This document shows, piece by piece, positions 6,978 through 10,289 of a DNA stretch of 10,289 nucleotides. Made by a program: the position numbers and the translations under genes. A model generated the notes under the pieces. The model saw only the letters and a list, made by a program, of their open reading frames with translations. It had not been told where the DNA came from and made no database searches. Location: assembly GCA_025355915.1 (NCBI GenBank), contig JANXYT010000106.1, positions 1-10,289 on the forward strand, in the 5' to 3' direction. Numbering within the stretch: position 1 is the stretch's first letter; each line of letters begins with the position of its first letter. This DNA comes from Holophagaceae bacterium (GTDB lineage Bacteria > Acidobacteriota > Holophagae > Holophagales > Holophagaceae).

Positions 6978-7751
6978 TCACACCCTTCGTTTGCGCCGTT
7001 CGATGTTCTCGGCAGCCGCATGGGGCCTGCCGATAATCCCGAACAATTCCTGGAAACTTTCACGTAGGGTCTTCCGCTGACCACTGAAGACCTGACGATC
7101 CGCCTCTAATGGGCTTTGGTAGCGGAAGACCATGATGTCATCGCCGTTGGTCACCATGTAATACGGCGTCCCCATGAACATGGCGTAGCTGCGGGCTTGA
7201 CTCACATGGTCCTTCACCCGTTTTGTGGTTCGCTTGGCTTCGATGATCAGCAGAGCGTTGTCCATGCTCCGGTTCCGCCCATCGAAGAGCACAAAATCAG
7301 CCTCCGTAACGGTTCTCTTTGATCCCACGATGATCTCAATGGGAAAGCCATCTGCGCGATCATCTTCGGTGTAGCCCAAACGTTCGAGCAGCGGGACGAT
7401 GAAACGGATTTCGACCTCCTTCTCGGTCGCAAACTCCTTCTTAGCGATCTCGTCAAACCAAGCGTCTAGAGGGTTGGGTTCAGGTTCGGGCGCTGTGATC
7501 GGTCGGATAACGGACAGGGCAACCCAATCATCCCGGTCGCAGTCTGAGAGGGTAGGTAGGGTTAGTATTCCGACCTCAGTAAAAGCATTGGTTAGGTGCT
7601 GGAGACGATCTACGGTTCGAGTCTTGAAACCAAACTTGGCAAGGAGTGATCGCAGCCGCGTCCTTCGAATCTGCTTCGGGGCTGTGCTTATTGAGTCCTT
7701 GAGGGCAAGGACCGCAGCTTCAAATAACTCCTCTTCCAATCCCGTAGGCAT
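6978..7751 (-). CDS. HsdR N-terminal-like PD-(D/E)XK nuclease with a novel N-terminal region
   Basis: The protein has 257 residues. The C-terminal part (about 95-245) is a restriction-enzyme-type nuclease domain as in the N-terminus of type I HsdR. A helix with Glu114 (KEVEIRFIVPLLERLGY) is followed by Asp152 (EADFVLFDG), Glu171-Ala-Lys173 (LLIIEAKR), Gln185 (SQARSYAMF) and a TNGDDIMVFRY strand. All core PD-(D/E)XK residues are present, so DNA cleavage is plausible. Residues 25-80 (RRTRLRSLLAKFGFKTRTVD onward) look like a small helical or winged-helix-type domain, possibly DNA-binding; I cannot name it. The C-terminus is strongly basic (ERRKRRV). The ATG abuts the TAG of the upstream nuclease gene with no spacer, and AGGGA lies about 10 bases before it, so the two are a coupled operon. 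No helicase motor, methyltransferase or specificity subunit is attached or adjacent. Confidence 0.8.
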   Translation of the reverse strand: MPTGLEEELFEAAVLALKDSISTAPKQIRRTRLRSLLAKFGFKTRTVDRLQHLTNAFTEVGILTLPTLSDCDRDDWVALSVIRPITAPEPEPNPLDAWFDEIAKKEFATEKEVEIRFIVPLLERLGYTEDDRADGFPIEIIVGSKRTVTEADFVLFDGRNRSMDNALLIIEAKRTTKRVKDHVSQARSYAMFMGTPYYMVTNGDDIMVFRYQSPLEADRQVFSGQRKTLRESFQELFGIIGRPHAAAENIERRKRRV

Positions 7752-8825
7752 CTACTGTTGTCCCTTGGTGTAGAAAGTGGCAATAGACTTCAGGTTCTCC
7801 ACCAATTGGTATAGTTCCGTCAGGTCGTTGATCGACTTACGGGTTTCCGCTTTATGGGCATCAAAGACGCCGACTGTCTTCTGTTTTGAGCTGAAGTAGA
7901 AGCGGCAGATGGGCTTTCGATTGTTGTTATCGAAGAGGACCCCACAATAGCTCTGTGCATCTCGAATCATCACCCGTTTTGGGTCCACCACTTGCCGGAG
8001 AATCGCCCGGACGATGTAGAAGGCTTCCCATTCCTCTGGCGTGGTGATGATTTTGTCTTCCTCGTCCTGGGGCGGCATGACTGGTTCAGTGGTTTCAGCA
8101 GAGGCTGCCACGCTGTCAGCAAGCGCAACCTTGAGGCGGTCATTGATCTTGTCATTGACCAACTGCTGGAATGCCCGCTTAGTGAGTTGGGAGAACTGAT
8201 CCTTCACCACGTGGGTCATTCGACCGCTATAGACCTTCCCTGCCAGCAATCGAACGAACTCTTCGGTCGGATTGTGAAGCTGCTCATTGAGCACCCGCTG
8301 AATTTCCTTCGTGTATTTCAGGTCGGTGGCAGTCAAAAGGATGTTACTGATGTCAAAGGTGGTCTTCGTGAACTTCTTGAGTTCCTCGGCATCCTGATCC
8401 TTGAAGTCCAACAGGTTGAATTCCAGGAAGGGTTTGGCGTCCAACATGTTGGGTTGGTCTAGGTCGGTATAAAAGAAATACTGTGTGCCATTGGTAAGAA
8501 CACCGAATCGGGTCTCGGTAACTGTGAAGTAGCGGAACAGCTGCGTCGCCTGGATCTTCCGTAGGTCGGTCCCGTACTTCTTGCATTCCATGATGATGAT
8601 TGGCTTCCCGTCCCGAAAAATGGCGTAGTCCACCTTCTCACCCTTCTTCACGCCCACATCGGCAGTGAGTTCAGGTCGGACCTCCGTGGGATCGAAAACA
8701 TCGAATCCCAGTGCCTTGATGAAGGGCAGGACAAGAGCGTTTTTGGTCGCTTCTTCTGTCTGAAGATGCCCCGCCTGATTTGGCACGCGAGAGGCGATCA
8801 GCCGAAGTTGATCGAGGAAATCCAT
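7752..8825 (-). CDS. HsdR N-terminal domain protein, stand-alone restriction-type nuclease
   Basis: The protein has 357 residues and belongs to the stand-alone type I HsdR N-terminal-domain family (HSDR_N_2-like). It opens MDFLDQLRLIASRV, then a helix TEEATKNALVLPFIKALGFD (23-42) with the first acidic residue. The PD-(D/E)XK core has Asp66 (KVDYAIF) and Glu80-Cys-Lys82 (IIMECKK), followed by the QATQLFRYF helix (92-100) and the FGVLTNGTQYFFYTD strands. A helical middle region (about 145-235) leads to an acidic linker near 241-248. The C-terminal domain contains SYCGVLFDNNNRKPICRF (272-289), a segment I recall in full-length members of this family. The frame is open for 55 more codons upstream, but those look non-coding. 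The ATG at 8825 has GGAG 6 bases ahead and gives the family's usual N-terminus. It is the first gene of a two-nuclease operon and lacks the ATPase of true HsdR, so it is not a type I restriction subunit as such. Confidence 0.85.
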   Translation of the reverse strand: MDFLDQLRLIASRVPNQAGHLQTEEATKNALVLPFIKALGFDVFDPTEVRPELTADVGVKKGEKVDYAIFRDGKPIIIMECKKYGTDLRKIQATQLFRYFTVTETRFGVLTNGTQYFFYTDLDQPNMLDAKPFLEFNLLDFKDQDAEELKKFTKTTFDISNILLTATDLKYTKEIQRVLNEQLHNPTEEFVRLLAGKVYSGRMTHVVKDQFSQLTKRAFQQLVNDKINDRLKVALADSVAASAETTEPVMPPQDEEDKIITTPEEWEAFYIVRAILRQVVDPKRVMIRDAQSYCGVLFDNNNRKPICRFYFSSKQKTVGVFDAHKAETRKSINDLTELYQLVENLKSIATFYTKGQQ

Positions 8826-9018
8826 CTGCGGCTCCGAAATGAATGGATCAGGTTGAACTCCTTCCAGATAAGCATGATTACCCCTTGGCCACAATTTTCG
8901 TGTGATGCAAGCCCGGAGGTTTTTCCCTCTTCCAGCCTTTGGCGGAGTCGGGAAGAAATCCTTCCCATCCCACCTATCCCTGTCCATCACCGGCTAAAAT
9001 GGTTTTCTCCCCGGCCCC

Positions 9019-10289
9019 TCACCGTTTCGGATAAGCGGGTACTGGCGGGAATACCGGCGTGGGGTTGTCGCGAAGCTGCTTCAGCAGGGTTTCAATGCCC
9101 ACTTCCAGCTGGCGGTCGTGGCCCTGCAGGGTGCTGGTGGGATCGTTCTCCACGGTGAGGTCGGGGTCGGCGCCGTGGTTTTCCACCCACCACTTGCCTT
9201 CGCGGCCGTAGAAGCCGTTGTTGCTCTGCTCCACGCGGCCGCCGTCCAGGGTGAACTGGGTGTTGATGATGCCCACCAGGCCGCCCCAGCTGGGCACGCC
9301 CACGATGGTGCCCAGGTTCCGGGCCTTCACGTGCATGAGAAAGGCTTCGCCGTCGCTGCCGTTCTGTTCGTTGCTGAGGAAGACGTAGCGGCCGTCGGAG
9401 GCTGTGTTGGGGTAGCGGAAGGGGCCCATGCCGCGCATGACGTTGAAGCCCACCTGCTTGCGCTCCAGCTTGTCGATCAGGAAGTACTCGGTCCAGCCGC
9501 CGCCGTTCCCGCGTACGTCGATGACGAGGCCTTTCCTGTAGCGGAAGGCCCGCCAGTACTTGTCGAACTGGCCGATGTTCTGATCGCCCATGGCCGTGAT
9601 GTGCATGTAGCCCAGCTGGCCGTTGGACGCCTTGTCCACGGCGGCGATGTTGCTGGCGATCCAGCGCTCGTAGCGCAGGTTCCAGTCGCTGCCGACGGGT
9701 TCCACCTCGAGGCTGCGGGCGCCCTCCAGCGTCGGCTGGCTGTTCACGGTGAGCCTCACCTTCTGGCCCTTGATGACCTGCAGGCGCGCCTGGATGGCTT
9801 CCGGCGCCCGCAGGAGCTTGCCGTCGATGGCCAGCAGGTACTCGCCCTCCTTCACTTTGGGTGCCGGATCCGCCAGGGGCGCCTTGAGGTCGCGGGCATA
9901 GGCCGTGGGGCCAAGAACCTTGGTGAACTTGTAGACGCCGTTCTCAACCGTGAAGTCGGCGCCCAGGTAGCCCGTGAACACCAGACTGGGAGCGAGCCGC
10001 GCGGGACCGAAGTCGCCGCCGCCCACGTAGGTGTGGCTGACATTCAATTCGCCCACCATCTGGCTCAGCAGCCAGTTCAGTTCCTGGCGGGAGTTCAACC
10101 CCGGCAGCCAGGCGCGGAACTTGGCGCCGATGGCGTTCCAGTCGTTGCCGTTCATGTCCTTGTCGTTGATGAAGTCCCGGTACCAACGCCAGGTGTCCTC
10201 GAAGATCTGCTTCCACTCCTCGCGGGGCACCGCGGTCATGGTCATGCGCTCCAGGTCCAGCTTCTCGGGCAGGAGCTTCGTGGTGAACA
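9019..10289 (-). CDS. Tricorn-type protease, C-terminal half (S41 family), N-terminus outside the window
   Basis: The frame is open to the window edge, so the upstream beta-propellers are not seen. The visible part (about 422 residues) covers the tricorn core: a helical C1 domain, a PDZ-like domain (KEGEYLLAIDGKLLRAPEAI) and the C2 S41 domain (VIDVRGNGGGWTEYF). The tricorn tetrad is present: Ser-His in ELNVSHTYVGGG (codons 10038-10033), the nucleophile in NGSDGEAF (Ser at 9357-9355), and Glu in VENHGADPDL (9183-9181). Tricorn degrades peptides of about 6-12 residues and often feeds aminopeptidases, so the M29-like enzyme nearby is a conceivable partner. An internal ATG at 10245 is not the start, because the frame upstream (TTKLLPEKLDLER) is continuous protein-like sequence. 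The C-terminus ends with a proline-rich tail (NPTPVFPPVPAYPKR). Whether a signal peptide exists cannot be seen. Confidence 0.92.
   Translation of the reverse strand, partial: FTTKLLPEKLDLERMTMTAVPREEWKQIFEDTWRWYRDFINDKDMNGNDWNAIGAKFRAWLPGLNSRQELNWLLSQMVGELNVSHTYVGGGDFGPARLAPSLVFTGYLGADFTVENGVYKFTKVLGPTAYARDLKAPLADPAPKVKEGEYLLAIDGKLLRAPEAIQARLQVIKGQKVRLTVNSQPTLEGARSLEVEPVGSDWNLRYERWIASNIAAVDKASNGQLGYMHITAMGDQNIGQFDKYWRAFRYRKGLVIDVRGNGGGWTEYFLIDKLERKQVGFNVMRGMGPFRYPNTASDGRYVFLSNEQNGSDGEAFLMHVKARNLGTIVGVPSWGGLVGIINTQFTLDGGRVEQSNNGFYGREGKWWVENHGADPDLTVENDPTSTLQGHDRQLEVGIETLLKQLRDNPTPVFPPVPAYPKR

Larger units (their letters stand above)
6911..9018. other. AT-richer accessory insert carrying the nuclease pair
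   Basis: Base composition drops visibly here: 8341-8400 has 28 G+C of 60, whereas 9361-9420 in the neighbouring protease gene has 36 of 60. Codon third positions are also far more often A or T than in mdh, ilvA or the protease. The insert sits between convergent and co-oriented housekeeping genes, and its only genes are two restriction-type nucleases. I see no tRNA, integrase, transposase or clear terminal direct repeats, so the mode of acquisition is unknown. The 193 bases at 8826-9018 upstream of the pair hold a small stem (GGGAAG 8950-8955 with CTTCCC 8961-8966) and presumably its promoter, but no convincing promoter boxes. Confidence 0.5.

Noticed and set aside
8950..8966. Terminator for the tricorn gene (GGGAAG/CTTCCC stem)
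   Set aside because: The stem is only 6 bp and no T-tract follows on either strand.
8826..8990. 55-codon N-terminal extension of the 357-residue nuclease
   Set aside because: The extension looks non-coding, while the family's usual N-terminus and a GGAG site support the start at 8825.
6911..8990. Complete type I restriction-modification locus
   Set aside because: No helicase motor, HsdM or HsdS is encoded; only the nuclease-like domains occur.

Overview
The window is high-GC bacterial chromosome with compact, mostly housekeeping gene content. A tricorn-type protease, a long-form threonine deaminase, a monofunctional peptidoglycan transglycosylase and a 328-residue malate dehydrogenase together suggest a Gram-negative environmental bacterium. 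My best guess is Acidobacteriota, Holophagaceae (Geothrix-like). That guess rests on gene content and general sequence character only.

Layout from left to right. Positions 1-81 hold the first codons of a leftward gene that runs off the window. Positions 82-511 have no credible gene but contain several inverted repeats. They abut the broken 3' end of a BNR/sialidase-like gene (512-823), which is coupled to an upstream MoaD/ThiS-like sulfur-carrier-type protein (834-1103). A 71-residue unknown (1169-1384) sits ahead of these. A strong leftward terminator (1441-1473) separates this group from mdh (1497-2483). Next come mtgA (2614-3330) and a GNAT acetyltransferase (3324-3845), which overlap by 7 bases. 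All of these genes read leftward.

A 212-base divergent region (3846-4057) carries stem-loops and a terminator-like hairpin pointing into ilvA (4058-5596, rightward), so attenuation of isoleucine biosynthesis is a live hypothesis. After ilvA, a CACAGATTG-type tandem and inverted repeat (5614-5714) precedes a rightward M29-superfamily metallo-aminopeptidase-like gene (5762-6910).

Positions 6911-9018 are visibly AT-richer. They hold a leftward two-gene unit of HsdR N-terminal-like PD-(D/E)XK nucleases (7752-8825, then 6978-7751) whose stop and start codons abut exactly. No methyltransferase, specificity subunit or helicase lies nearby. This is the part most likely to be an undescribed defence module. 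The window closes with the C-terminal protease half of a leftward tricorn-type S41 peptidase (9019-10289, N-terminus outside), with all four expected catalytic residues present.

The housekeeping genes do not form one pathway: MDH is in the TCA cycle, MtgA in the cell wall, IlvA in isoleucine synthesis, and the M29-like and tricorn enzymes probably in peptide turnover. The nuclease pair is the accessory element.
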